From positions 58,774-73,559 of the forward strand of contig QKYT01000315.1 in NCBI GenBank assembly GCA_003550305.1: a DNA stretch of 14,786 nt, given 5' to 3'. The DNA is from Glomus cerebriforme (lineage: Eukaryota; Glomeromycota; Glomeromycetes; Glomerales; Glomeraceae). How positions within the stretch are numbered: the first letter of the stretch is position 1; each line of letters starts with the position of its first letter. The position numbers were made by a program, and so were the translations under genes. Of this stretch, positions 5,112-14,786 are shown one piece after another. Below the pieces are notes generated by a model. That model was given only the letters and a program-made list of their open reading frames with translations, did no database searches and was not told the DNA's origin.

Positions 5112-7445
5112 ATGAATGTCGATAAAAAAACTCAAAAATACGATCGTCAACTTCGGTAAGTTTCGATAAGTAATTTTTTATTTAGTTAAGAGGGGCGAAT
5201 GCGAGGTTAACTTTCATTATCATCATATATAGTTTATGGCATGCAAATGGCCAGACAGCTCTAGAGACCGCTAAAGTATGCTTAATTAATGGCACAGCAA
5301 CAGGCTGCGAAATTCTAAAGGACTTAGTTTTACCTGGCAAGTATCTAAAAGTTACTATTATTCAAAAATATCGTTTTTAATTTTTGGAACTATCATTTTA
5401 GGCATAGGATCTTTCACAGTGGTCGATAACAAGATTGTTGAGGGTTCTGATGTTGGGAACACATTTTTCTTGGTTTCCGACAGCATAGGCATGAATAGAG
5501 CTCAAGCGGTTACAGAGTTTTTACAAGAGCTAAATGAAGACGTAAAAGGATTTCATTTTTCTGAGGTATGAATTTTAATTCTTGATCAATCATTTTTTTG
5601 ACACGTGATTTATTTAATTACTTTATTTATAGGATCCAATAGCTCTAATTGAGAATCAACCGGAGTATTTTTTGCAATTTTCTATTGTAATCACTACAAA
5701 CCTTCCTGAGAAATCTTTACTCAAACTTGCAGATATTTTATGGAATGCAAAAATCCCTCTCGTTATTGTATGCACTGTTGGATTCATAGGATATTTTCGT
5801 ATTGCTTTACCAGAACATACTAGTAAGATTAAATCTGCAAATAATTTGAATAAATTTAGTTCACATGTAGAAATTTATTCGTATCTTTTATTATAGTTGT
5901 GGAGGCGCACCCGGAAAATATTATTGATCTTCGATTGGATGTTCCTTTTCCAGCTCTTGAGCAATATGTTAAAACATTTAATTTCGGTGCTTTAGGTAGT
6001 ATGGATCATGCACATATTCCCTATGTAGTAATTCTTTTGAAATATCTGGAACAATGGAAACGAGACGTAAATACTTATAGAATTCGTTAAAGAAATCAGT
6101 TATGAAATAATGTATATCCTATTAATTTATTATTATAAAAAAAGCACGATAGCAAATTACCCAGTACTTCTGCGGAAAGGAACGAATTCAAGAAACTTAT
6201 CCAAAGTGGTCGTCGTAATGTTGAAGAAGAAAACTTTGATGAAGCGTTGGCAAGTGTATGGAAAGCTTGTACATCTACTAAGATTCCTCGTCAAGTCGAA
6301 GAAATCTTTAAAATTTCATCATGTGAAAACATAACGGCCGAGGTATGATATGAGTGTTAATATATAAATTTATATTACTCTATGATAATTAATTATCATC
6401 ATTATTTTAATTTTCTTAGTCATCAAATTTCTGGATTATTGCTCGAGCTGTTCGTGATTTTGCAGCAAATGAAGGTTTAGGTTTACTTCCACTAGCCGGA
6501 AATGTACCGGATATGAAAGCTGACACTCCTAATTATGTTGCAATGCAAAACATGTATGAAAATATTTTAATATTGTTATATGAGAGTATATAATATGATT
6601 ACTTAATTATTCTATTATTACTTCTTTTAGCTATCGCCAAAAAGCTAAAGAAGATGCATCTGCTGTTCGTGCGCGTGTTCATAATATCCTAAATTCCATT
6701 GGACGATCAACTGATTCCATTTCCGATGATGAAATAGATAGTTTTTGCAAGAACGCATCCTTCATTCAAGTTATTAGATATAGATCACTACAAGAAGAAT
6801 ACATAACTGAACCAAAGAATGCCGATATTGGTAATTGATTACTTATAGATAATAAATATAGATGTATATACTGTATTTATATCTTTGAAATTAATAGGTC
6901 GATGGTTACAAGATCTTCAAGAAAATATTGTTCACTATGTACTTATTAGAGCAATGAATCGATTTTATGAATCTTATAATCGTTATCCTGGTATTTACAT
7001 TTATATATATACAACCTTCAACTTGTGAGATATTTATTTTATTCTTCAATGTTTAGATGCTGCTACCTTTTTCCTTGAAGATGATGCAGAGGAAGTAAGT
7101 GAGGAAGCAAGTAACGATTTTAATACTTTAAAAGCTTATGTCAATATCTTATTGAGAGAATGGAAGATAACAAGTTATCCAGAGCATTTAGATAATCATA
7201 TCCATGAAATGTGAGTATTATATGTTAGTTTATTTTTTATTACTCTATTGATTTCCGAAATATTAAACGAAATAATATTTGTTAGTTGCAGAGCTGGAGG
7301 CTCAGAATTAGCAAATATTGCCTCTTTACTTGGGGGTATGGTATCGCAAGAAGTCATCAAACTTATTACTAAACAATATATTCCTATGAATAATACAGTG
7401 ATTTTTGATGGTGTAAGATCAACTTCTTCTTCATATATCTTGTAG
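5112..7445 (+). CDS. ULA1: NEDD8-activating enzyme E1 regulatory subunit (ULA1/NAE1/APP-BP1)
   Basis: This non-catalytic half of the heterodimeric E1 pairs with UBA3 to adenylate and load NEDD8 (Rub1) for cullin neddylation. Exons: 5112-5155, 5233-5336, 5402-5565, 5633-5822, 5897-6066, 6145-6342, 6420-6553, 6631-6830, 6898-6990, 7057-7210 and 7286-7445. They join in frame to 536 aa, close to the human length of 534. Landmarks are KYDRQLRLWHANGQ (residues 9-22), the adenylation-fold strand GIGSFTVVD (50-58), TTNLPE (125-130), [11 protein letters not shown] (151-161), the helical middle (about 200-450), and the C-terminal [16 protein letters not shown] (500-515). Intron 2 (5337-5401) uses a GC donor (GCAAGT); choosing GT at 5341 would destroy the G-I-G-S motif. 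Intron 10 must end at 7285 to give C-R-A-G-G. The first ATG fits the family start. No lesion is seen, so the gene is probably functional. Confidence 0.95.
5337..5401 (+). other. ULA1: GC-AG intron 2 of ULA1
   Basis: The donor reads CTG|GCAAGT and the acceptor TTTTAG|GCATAG. Only this pairing gives P-G-I-G-S-F across the junction (codon GGC split as G and GC). GCAAGT is the usual form of rare GC donors recognised by the major spliceosome. Confidence 0.85.
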
Positions 7446-7915
7446 TAATGCTGTAAAAACCATTTTAAATAATATTTCGCATGTATTAACCCGGATACAT
7501 AAATTAATGGTTTAATAATAATAATAAAATTAGGTTTGCATTTTCTAGATTATTTTCAAATTATAAAAATGTTTTCAAGTAGGTTATCATGCTTATTATA
7601 AATGTTATAAACATAAATGAACCATATTGAAAATTATATTCAATTTAGCCCGGTGTGAATAATTTACAAAATACGAATAATTGTTTATTTTTGTAAATTC
7701 AGAATTGTCGGGCATAATCCAGTGGTCAGTACTACTGGAATAAAAGTAAGTTTGTTGACCTGTTATCATGAGATGAAATAATAGGTATACAGACCGCAGT
7801 TTTTGACTGCGGAACGGAATGTGGCGCAATCGAATTACGGTTTTCTGTCTCGAGGTAAACCCTTTTTATTTGACCTTTACTATCGAATTCACCTTTTCTG
7901 CTCAACGATCTTGTT
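7446..7915. other. Intergenic region between ULA1 and PPH3
   Basis: This 470-bp spacer holds the ULA1 3' UTR and the PPH3 promoter. An AATAAA at 7523-7528, 78 bases past the ULA1 stop, is a plausible poly-A signal. The hairpin CCGCAGT-TTTTG-ACTGCGG (7794-7812) has 7-bp perfect GC-rich arms, unusual in this AT-rich setting, and lies about 104 bases before the PPH3 ATG. No coding sequence is supported on either strand. Confidence 0.5.
7794..7812. promoter_or_regulatory. GC-rich hairpin upstream of PPH3
   Basis: CCGCAGT and ACTGCGG pair perfectly around TTTTG. It could be a protein-binding dyad or a 5' UTR stem. Function is unknown. Confidence 0.3.
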
Positions 7916-9484
7916 ATGGGACAAAGTGATCTTGATAGGTGAGAAATAATTTAACTCTTAACGCCAATTTGTTAGTTGATTTAAATAACCGTTCTTCTTA
8001 TTAGGCAAATTGAAAAGTTAAGAAATTGTGAAATTATTTCAGAGCTTGAAGTCAGGGAACTTTGCCGAAAAGCTAAAGAAGTTCTGATAGAAGAGAGTAA
8101 TGTACAAAGAGTTGACGCGCCAGTGACAGTATGTTGAAATAGGTTCCACCTGTGTTTGCATCTTACCTTTGTTAGTTGTTAGTTATTTAATAGTTCTTAA
8201 TCGTTCAGATATGTGGCGATATACATGGACAGTTTTTTGATCTAAAGGAATTATTCAAAGTTGGAGGAGATTGTCCAGATACGAATTACCTTTTTTTAGG
8301 TAATTATATTATTTTGTTATTATTTTATTTGAATCGACTTTGTTATTTTGAATTGTTAATTTTTTTGGTGGTTTAGGTGATTTTGTAGATCGTGGTTTTT
8401 ATAGTGTAGAGACATTTCTATTGCTTCTTGCACTCAAGGTTTTTTGTAATAATTTTTTTTTACTTTTTAAAGTTTAATGATATCACTTATAGAAATTTTT
8501 CAATCAAATTAGGTGAGATACCCGGATAGAATTACGCTGATTCGTGGTAATCATGAATCACGACAAATCACACAAGTATACGGATTTTATGATGAATGTC
8601 TTCGAAAATATGGTTCGATCAATGTATGGCGACATTGCTGTGAAATTTTCGACTACATGAGTTTATCCGCAATCATTGAAGATAAGATATTTTGTGTACA
8701 TGGTGGATTATCACCATCCATCACTACATTGGATCAGGTATTTATATCTTCTTGATAGATTCATTTATTCGAAAAAATTATTTAGCAATGAATTCTTTAT
8801 TAAAATTATAGATTCGTATGATCGACAGAAAGCAAGAAGTTCCACATGATGGAGCTATGTGCGATCTTCTATGGTCTGATCCAGATGGTAATTAACTAAA
8901 TCTTAAGAGCAAGTGTTCAATAATATATACTGAAATGTTTTATTGAATTCAGATATTGACAGTTGGGGTCTAAGCCCTCGAGGAGCAGGTTATTTGTTTG
9001 GAAGCGAAATTGTTAGCGGGGTAAGGTCATCTTAACCAGGAATATTGAACATATCCTTCTTTTTCTTACTATTCATTTTTTATAGTTTTTACATACCAAT
9101 GATTTGGAGCTTATAGCACGTGCCCATCAATTGGTTATGGAGGGCTACAAATTGATGTTTAACGATACCATTGTTACTGTGTGGTCCGCACCGAATTATT
9201 GTTATAGGTAAGAACATAGTTTAAGTTTATATAACGGTTTGTCTCTTTTTTATTTGCAATATATATCTTTTAATATTATAGATGCGGGAATGTAGCAGCA
9301 ATTCTTGAATTAGATAGTAAATTAAATAAAAACTATAAAATATTTGATGCAGCAGCACAAGTATGGCTATTCTTTTTTACGATTTTAATATTCAAAATTC
9401 GAACATACTCTGATTTTTAATTTGGTTTCTTAGGAAATTCGAGGTTTGCCGGCAAAAAAAACAGTGCCAGATTATTTCTTGTGA
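7916..9484 (+). CDS. PPH3: Serine/threonine protein phosphatase 4 catalytic subunit (PP4C)
   Basis: This metal-dependent PPP-family phosphatase acts with R2/R3 regulatory subunits in DNA-damage checkpoint recovery and other nuclear roles. Exons: 7916-7938, 8005-8128, 8209-8299, 8377-8438, 8513-8737, 8812-8887, 8953-9020, 9086-9207, 9282-9360 and 9434-9484. They join in frame to 306 aa (human PP4C is 307). All catalytic motifs are present: GDIHGQ (52-57), GDFVDRG (80-86), RGNHE (111-115), HGG (163-165), and RAHQ with His237. The C-terminus DYFL (303-306) is the carboxymethylated tail of PP2A-like enzymes. The N-terminus ([23 protein letters not shown]) separates PP4 from PP2A and PP6. Intron 4 (8439-8512) has a weak donor, GTTTTT; the others are GTAWNN/GTGAG-like. 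The gene is intact and co-directional with ULA1, but there is no sign they are co-transcribed. Confidence 0.96.
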
Positions 9485-10290
9485 TAGTATTCTTCATTCA
9501 TTTGCAGTTTATTATAATACAGTCAAAAGGATCAAACAATAGTTTGCTCAAAAATTTTTGGCAAATATGTTATAATATGGTTGACTCTATCTTATACAAC
9601 AGCAAGTTCTTAACAAAGGACTGGTAGCTAGTTATTAAAGAATCGAGTTAATTGTAAAGATCCGAAGATGATATTAACTATGTTTATACAGTACATTCCT
9701 ATTTTAGATTAACAAATTACATATTTATATCATATTCAATACTGAGTATTGACTTTATGTAGCTAAACCAACCAATTTAAATTAACAAAAATACAATATT
9801 TATTTGTTTTATATGATTGTTAGTTTACTTTTTATCTAGAAGGATAAAATCAATAAAGAAATATTACTTTGGAGAAATTATGAGAAAAAACAAGTAACAG
9901 GTGAGTAACAGGTAAAATAATTTCTTTAATTTGAGATTAAATAGTTACTTGTATATAATTAGTAAGGTAATAAGAAAGATTATTAATAATATTTTTTTTG
10001 TTAATAGCTATTTTTTAATTGATCAAACTTTAGATTAAATAGATTAAATAAAAGATTTATTAGTCAGTATATTTATTAATTTCATAATTATAATAGTATT
10101 AAAGAAACATATATTGAATTATATACTAATGCCAATAAGTAATATACAAAGAAAAAGAGAGGATTATGTTAAACAAACTTTTTAATTGGTTTGGCCTAAT
10201 TAATAATTAAAATTAAAAAAAAAAACTTTTTCAAAATTTTCATTTTATTAGAAATTTTGCAGTAAAAATTTTTTACAAAACAAATAATTA
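9485..10290. other. PPH3 3' flank and AT-rich spacer
   Basis: No gene is seen on either strand. An AATAAA at 9852-9857 may be a distal poly-A signal. A short tandem GTAACAGGTGA/GTAACAGGTAA lies near 9893-9914. The rest is AT-rich with no structure I can support. Confidence 0.45.
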
Positions 10291-10385
10291 GTATTATTTA
10301 TTTCATGGGGAGTTAGGAATATTATGGTTTTTTTCCCGAAGGGAAAAAACCATGATATTCCCCCATGAAATAAATGGATAATACC
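10291..10385. repeat. Long foldback (nested inverted repeat)
   Basis: The inner arms ATGGTTTTTTCCC and GGGAAAAAACCAT are perfect around GAA (about 10323-10352). The stem continues outward through AATATT/GATATT (one wobble), TTATTTCATGGGG/CCCCATGAAATAA, and GTATTAT/ATAATAC, with small internal bulges. It could be a MITE core or a long-hairpin transcript source. Confidence 0.8.
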
Positions 10386-10392
10386 CCGAAGC

Positions 10393-10619
10393 GTGTCACT
10401 CATTAAATAACATGTAACTTTACGTGATTAACTATTTTAAACTTTTTTTTTACAATATTTTTATACAAATTATTAAGTTATTATAAGACATTTTAAACAG
10501 TTCTTATAAAATTAGTGATTTTCCGATTGTCTATATAAGACTGAGAAATAAGTGAACGAAAATTACCGGTTAGCTGATCACTTGCAAAAAATTAGACTGA
10601 AAGTAATCATGAGTGACAC
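10393..10619. mobile_element. Possible MITE-like element with 11-bp inverted ends
   Basis: GTGTCACTCAT (10393-10403) and ATGAGTGACAC (10609-10619) are exact inverted repeats 205 bp apart. Outside them, ATAATACCCC on the left and GGGGATTAT on the right extend the symmetry imperfectly. There is no coding sequence between them. I did not find a convincing target-site duplication, so the borders are uncertain; together with the adjacent foldback this may be one larger foldback element. Confidence 0.4.
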
Positions 10620-10932
10620 TTAGTATGATAGGGGATTATTATAAAAATTTTGAATAATATTGGTAAATAAACTACTTTAAAGCATATAATTTTTGGATAA
10701 AAATAAGAAATTTAGTTAAAACTTGAAATTAGATTTTAGTTAAAAATTTAAAGAAGATTTTTTTAAAAAATAATAAATGTAATATGATGGCTGTCATCTA
10801 TAAACCAAACTTTTACATATGTGTCACAAGTATAATCATTAGGAATTTGAACAATGCGAAGTACTGCATAAGTTTATGCCATTGTAATATTTGCGTAAGA
10901 TTACGAAGCCATCGAGGGGTTATGGGTATATA
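10620..10932. other. AT-rich spacer
   Basis: No gene is seen. GCGAAGTACTGC near 10857 carries the same GAAGTACT core that recurs in the arrays further right. Confidence 0.4.
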
Positions 10933-11062
10933 GTACTTCGAAACGATTACAGTGCATAATATTTTGAAACAATTATAGTACATAATATTTCAAAATGATT
11001 ACAGTGCATAGTACCTCGAAACAATTATGATATGTAATATTTCAAAATGATTACGGTGCATA
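10933..11062 (+). repeat. 26-bp tandem repeat, five units
   Basis: Units lie at 10933-10958, 10959-10984, 10985-11010, 11011-11036 and 11037-11062. Each matches GTACTTCGAAACGATTAC with the tail AGTGCATA or a decayed form of it. Copies differ mainly by C/T and G/A changes, for example TTCGAAA against TTTGAAA and TTCAAAA, as expected for CpG decay. Confidence 0.85.
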
Positions 11063-11130
11063 ATAATCTCATGTAAATTTTAACGAGTCAATAAATTAAT
11101 TACATTCATATTGAATTTGGCGGATGTAAA

Positions 11131-11190
11131 TATTTAATATCCATAATATAATATTTAATATCCATAATATAATATTTAATATTCATAATA
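11131..11190 (+). repeat. 21-bp tandem repeat, three units
   Basis: The unit TATTTAATATCCATAATATAA lies at 11131-11151 and 11152-11172. A third, diverged copy starts at 11173 (TATTTAATATTCATAATATTT). The sequence is pure low-complexity AT apart from the CC pair. Confidence 0.8.
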
Positions 11191-11374
11191 TTTTATAATT
11201 TACAATAATTTTTATAATATGTCGTAATATTTTGGTATTTTTGTTAATAAAAATTTTATTTTAAAAAATACAAATTATTTTATAATATTAAAGTACTATA
11301 TTATATTAAAATAAAAAAAAACAGTGTAAAAAAAGTGTAATTAAAATGTAAAATGAGTAAAAGGAATAGTTAGT

Positions 11375-11640
11375 GAAAAAGAAATAAAAAAAGCAGCAGT
11401 TGTTAATGTTAGTTTTATTAGTATTAAATTGCAAGTAAAAAAGAAATAAAAGAAACAGTTATTAGTATTAGTTTTGTTAGTATTAAATATATATATAAAA
11501 AAAAATAAAAGAAACAGTTGTTAGTATTGGTCTTGTTAGTATTAAATACATATATAAAAGAAAATAAAAGAAACAGTTGTTAGTGTTGTTTTGTTAGTAT
11601 TAAAAATACAAGTATAAAAGACACAATTGTTAGTGACTTA
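11375..11640 (+). repeat. 59-bp tandem repeat, about five units
   Basis: The marker CAGTTGTTAGT or a variant starts at 11397, 11456, 11515, 11573 and 11624, giving spacings of 59, 59, 58 and 51. The unit consists of AAATAAAAGAAACAGTTGTT, AGTATTRGTTTTGTTAGTATTAAAT and an AT tract. It encodes nothing recognisable. Confidence 0.8.
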
Positions 11641-12471
11641 GTGTTAGTTAAAAATAAAAGTAAAAAATACAAGTAAAAAAATAATAAATACAGTTAATAT
11701 TGGTAAGAAACATGATATTAAAATGTAAAAATAATTATCTTCATACCTTCTATACCTTTTGAACCTTCTAAATAAAATAACTAGGAAACAGAGTTTTTTT
11801 TTATCAAACAGAATAGATTGTGTAAATAAATAAAAATTGATTCCACATGACTGATCTTGAAATTATTTAATTGGCAGCTTGGCAACGATCTTTGATCTAT
11901 TTTTTTTTATTCATATAACAATCTGTTAATATAAATATATATATTTGTTATAGATTTTAAATTTTTTGGGACTTCCTTTCTTTTTAGATATATATTGTAT
12001 AATGAAATTATGTGAAAAAATAATAGTCATGTAATTATATTTTAATACTTTTTTTTTAATAATTTTTTTATATCCATATATTCTATTTTTAATAACTTTT
12101 GAATATGATTAATACTTTTTTTAAATATAATTTTTTTTATATTCACATAATTACATTTTAATAACTTTCAAATATAATTAATACTTTTTTTAATATAATT
12201 TTTTTTTATATTTACGTAATTACATTTTAATACTTTTTTTTTAATAATTTTTTTTTTATATTCACATAATTATGTTTTTAATAATTTTCTAAACCAATTT
12301 TTTTTATGTCCATGCATGTACATTGATAATAATTCACACTAAATTAGTGCATACTTTTACACATAAATACTGAGACTTTTTTTCATAAAAATTTTTTTTA
12401 GTAAATTATACATTTATATTTACTTCACTACAAATTTAAAACATTTTTTACTTTTACCATATCAATTATAG
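11641..12471. repeat. AT-rich spacer with an imperfect 67-bp T-rich repeat
   Basis: TAATACTTTTTTT recurs at about 12043, 12110, 12179 and 12228, each followed by AATAATTTTTTTATAT and an ACATAATTACATTTT-like segment. The first two intervals are 67 and 69 bp, the next shorter. Nothing coding is evident from 11641 to 12000. Upstream exons of the pseudogene that follows could hide here but cannot be shown. Confidence 0.5.
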
Positions 12472-13575
12472 AATAATATCTGGATTCAGAGATAGAGTTC
12501 AAAAAATGATGTCAGCAGATGAGGAAAGATCAAACAAATGCAGAAATGTTGAAGATACTAGCAGTAACATGAATGGCATAAGTGAAAAGAACAATGATGG
12601 TATGCAAATATTTGAAATAAATTTTTAAATTGTAAACTATAACAATATAAAATAAAATTTAATTTATTAGATCAATTAAAAATTCTTAACGAGAAAGTTG
12701 ATATTTTGACAGTAAAAAATGAAAAATTTTACAATTAATTAATTAAAGATAACTGATGCAAAATTTTTAGAACATTTGGAATTTTTATGCTCTAAAATTA
12801 AATTTTTGGAGAAAAATATTGAACATGATAATTTCATAAATAATAGCTTTATAAAGGTTAGTACTTTTAAAATGTTTCAGCTTTAGTAACTTGATGTAGT
12901 GCATATATTATTTATTTAAATTTAAATTATATATGTTTTTTTTAGCATTTAACAAAGGAAGTTACAAAGATTTTCTTTAATATCAGTATATACTCAAATA
13001 AAGATAAATTACAAATTGTAACGGAAGAATATCTTAAACTTCATTATCAAGAATTTTATGATGAAACTAATAAGTTGTAATGGACAAACCTATATAATAA
13101 AAAAATATAACAAGAGGTATCTTTTTATTTTAATATTTGATAGTTGTATCCAAAAATAAAAGGATAACAGTTTCAGAATCTGTTATGAAAGTAAAATTAT
13201 CTCAATGCTTGGAAATTGTGTTAAAATTTTGAAATTTTGCAAAATTTAACTTATTTAGATATTAAAAAAATTTTTTTTTCTTAGGATAAAGTATTAAACA
13301 ATGAAAGTATTTGTAATAAAAATTCAAATTCAGAATAGAAAAGTAGTAGCTCCAGTTCTGGCTTAAGCTTTGGCAGGTATGAAAATGAAAAAGAAAGTGA
13401 AATTGCAAGTCATCCATAGCAAATGGAAAATAAAGATGAAGATAAAAGTGAAGATAAAGATAACGATGAAGCAGAAGAAAAAAATGATGATGATGATGAT
13501 GATGACGATGATGACAAAGATGAGAGTAGAGATAAAAGTAATCAGGAAATCTTCTTTACGGCTGAGGAGACTTAA
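12472..13575 (+). pseudogene. Decayed four-exon gene with acidic Asp/Glu-rich tail, family unknown
   Basis: Exon-like pieces lie between splice-like sites. The first is 12472-12599 (acceptor TTATAG, donor G|GTATGC), reading ISGFRDRVQKMMSADEERSN. The second is 12671-12856, with a coiled-coil-like DQLKILNEKVDILTVKNEKF, an in-frame TAA, a frame change, then KFLEHLEFLCSKIKFLEKNI. The third is from 12946 to about 13110 (acceptor TTTTAG), reading HLTKEVTKIFFNISIYSN and ending NKL-stop at 13080, then W-T-N-L-Y-N-K-K in the same frame. The fourth is 13285-13575, Ser-rich then DEDKSEDKDNDEAEE with ten consecutive Asp, ending FFTAEET-stop. Two TAG codons interrupt the last piece. The phase at the first junction is correct (G|AT gives Asp). 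I do not recognise the family. The composition suggests a coiled-coil, acidic-tailed protein of a multicopy lineage-specific family. Confidence 0.55.
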
Positions 13576-13787
13576 AAAAATTCTTTGTAATAATTAAAAT
13601 ATTGTAATAATAAATTACAACTTTACAATTTTTTCATGTGAAAATTTTTATAAATTTACATAACATTATATAATACTATTACCTATCAAAAAATTTACAT
13701 AATATTAAGAAATATTATGCTAAATAATTAATTTTTTTTTGTAAAACTTACATAAATTTTTGCACTTATATTAATGCTTGTGGTAAA
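13576..13787. other. AT-rich spacer before the satellite
   Basis: This stretch contains repeated TTACATAATATTA-like words and no gene. It leads directly into the first, diverged satellite unit. Confidence 0.4.
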
Positions 13788-14786
13788 AGTATTTCAGAAT
13801 GTTACAATCGTAATTATTTCTAAATACTATGAGTAAAATACTTCAAAAATATTACAATTTGTAAATACTACGAAGTATTTCAATTCACAATACTTCATAA
13901 ATGTTATGATCATAATTATTATGGGATACTATGTGATGAAATGCTTCAAAAATATCACAGTTGGTAAATATTACAGAGTACTTCAATTCACAATACTTCG
14001 TAAATGTTACGATCATAATTATTATGGGATACTATGGGCAAAATGCTTTGAAAATATCACAGTTGGTAAATACTATGGAATACTTCAATCTATAATACTT
14101 CATAAATATTACAATTGTAATTATTATGGGATACTATGGAGCAAAATGCTTTAAAATGTTACAATTTGTAAATACTACGAAGTACTTCAATCCATAATAC
14201 TTCATAAATGTTATGATCATAATTATTTTTATATACTATGGGTAAAATGCTTCAAAAATATTACAATTTGTAAATATTACGAAGTACTTCGATCCACAAT
14301 ACTTCATAAATATTACGATCATAATTATTACGGGATACTATGAGACGAAATGCTTCAAAAATATCACAGTTGGTAAATACTTCAGAGTACTTCAATCTAC
14401 AATACTTCGTAAATATTATGATCATAATTATTACGAAATACTATAGGCAAAATGCTTCAAAATATTACAATTTGTAAATACTACGAAGTACTTTGATCCA
14501 CAATACTTCATAAATATTACAATCGTAATTATTTTTAGATACTATGGGTAAAATGCTTCAAAAATGTTATAATTTGTAAATACTATGAAGTATTTTGATC
14601 CACAATACTTCATAAATATTACAATCATAATTATTATGAAATACTATAGGGTAAAATACTTCAAAAATGGTACAATTTGTAAATACTACGGAGTACTTCG
14701 ATTCACAATATTTCTTAAATATTACGGGATATTATGAGGCGAAATGCTTCAAAATATTACAATTTGTAAATACTACGGAGTACTTC
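13788..14786 (+). repeat. 102-bp satellite, about ten units, running off the window
   Basis: The marker AATACTTC(A/G)TAAAT places the TACTTC word at 13891, 13994, 14096, 14198, 14300, 14403, 14504 and 14606, and TATTTC at 14709. The spacing is thus 101-103 bp throughout. Each unit holds ATGATCATAATTATTA or a variant, GGGATACTATG, AAAATGCTTCAAAAATATTAC, AATTTGTAAATACTACGAAG and TACTTCGATCCACA. The palindromes ATGATCAT (for example 13906-13913) and CGAAGTACTTCG (for example 14280-14291) recur. The last visible unit is shortened by about 25 bp. Variation is largely C/T and G/A. There is no coding function. Confidence 0.92.

Noticed and set aside
7605..7829. Minus-strand open frame in the ULA1-PPH3 spacer
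   Set aside because: No recognisable protein and no splice context; it overlaps the PPH3 promoter region and the GC-rich hairpin.
9660..9760. C/D-box snoRNA suggested by GATGATA and a later CTGA
   Set aside because: The C-box match is incomplete, there is no closing stem, and such words are common by chance in AT-rich DNA.
13370..13597. Plus-strand frame rich in Lys and Met
   Set aside because: It is a shifted reading of the Asp/Glu-rich tail of the 12472-13575 relic; the acidic frame joins an acceptor site and ends with a normal stop.
13906..14154. Plus-strand open frame of 82 codons
   Set aside because: It lies wholly inside the 102-bp satellite and repeats with its period; it is by-product coding.

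Overview
The window looks like nuclear DNA of a very AT-rich filamentous fungus, most likely an arbuscular mycorrhizal (Glomeromycota, Rhizophagus-like) species. This is inferred from two conserved eukaryotic genes cut by many short (about 65-85 nt) introns, a decayed Fanzor/TnpB-like transposon nuclease with a basic N-terminal extension, and long stretches of degenerate tandem repeats. No rRNA, tRNA or CRISPR array was seen.

Left third (1-4810): one Fanzor-like pseudogene lies on the minus strand in two pieces. The C-terminal half (RuvC-I, RuvC-II and a zinc ribbon) covers 1-876 and runs off the window edge. The N-terminal half covers about 3931-4810. Between them sits a 3054-bp insertion (877-3930) flanked by the 7-bp direct repeat TATTAGG. 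Removing the insertion and one repeat copy rejoins the two halves in the same frame. The insertion carries the most striking feature of the window: a tandem array (about 1480-3214) in which each unit of about 100-125 bp looks like a mini exon plus intron. Each unit has a donor-like GT, a TACTAAC-type branch-site motif inside a hairpin, a T-rich tract, TAG or AG, and then a short exon-like block. That block is exactly 43 nt in the first four complete units, and mostly about 33 nt in the second half. Several hairpin stems show paired, compensating base changes.

Centre (5112-9484): two intact, co-directional housekeeping genes whose exons join in frame without a break. The first is the regulatory subunit of the NEDD8-activating E1 (ULA1/NAE1, 11 exons, 536 aa). 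The second is the catalytic subunit of protein phosphatase 4 (PPH3/PP4C, 10 exons, 306 aa). They are 470 bp apart. A perfect ATCACGTGAT palindrome lies 111 bp upstream of the ULA1 start.

Right third (9485-14786): repeat-rich DNA. In order it holds a long foldback, a pair of inverted repeats that may bound a small MITE-like element, a 26-bp array, a 21-bp array, a 59-bp array and a poor T-rich 67-bp repeat. Next comes a decayed multi-exon plus-strand gene with an acidic Asp/Glu-rich tail (12472-13575). The window ends inside a 102-bp satellite (13788-14786) that contains CpG-bearing palindromes.

The two housekeeping genes appear functional. Everything around them looks like decaying mobile or repetitive DNA, with many differences between repeat copies that look like CpG to TpG/CpA change.
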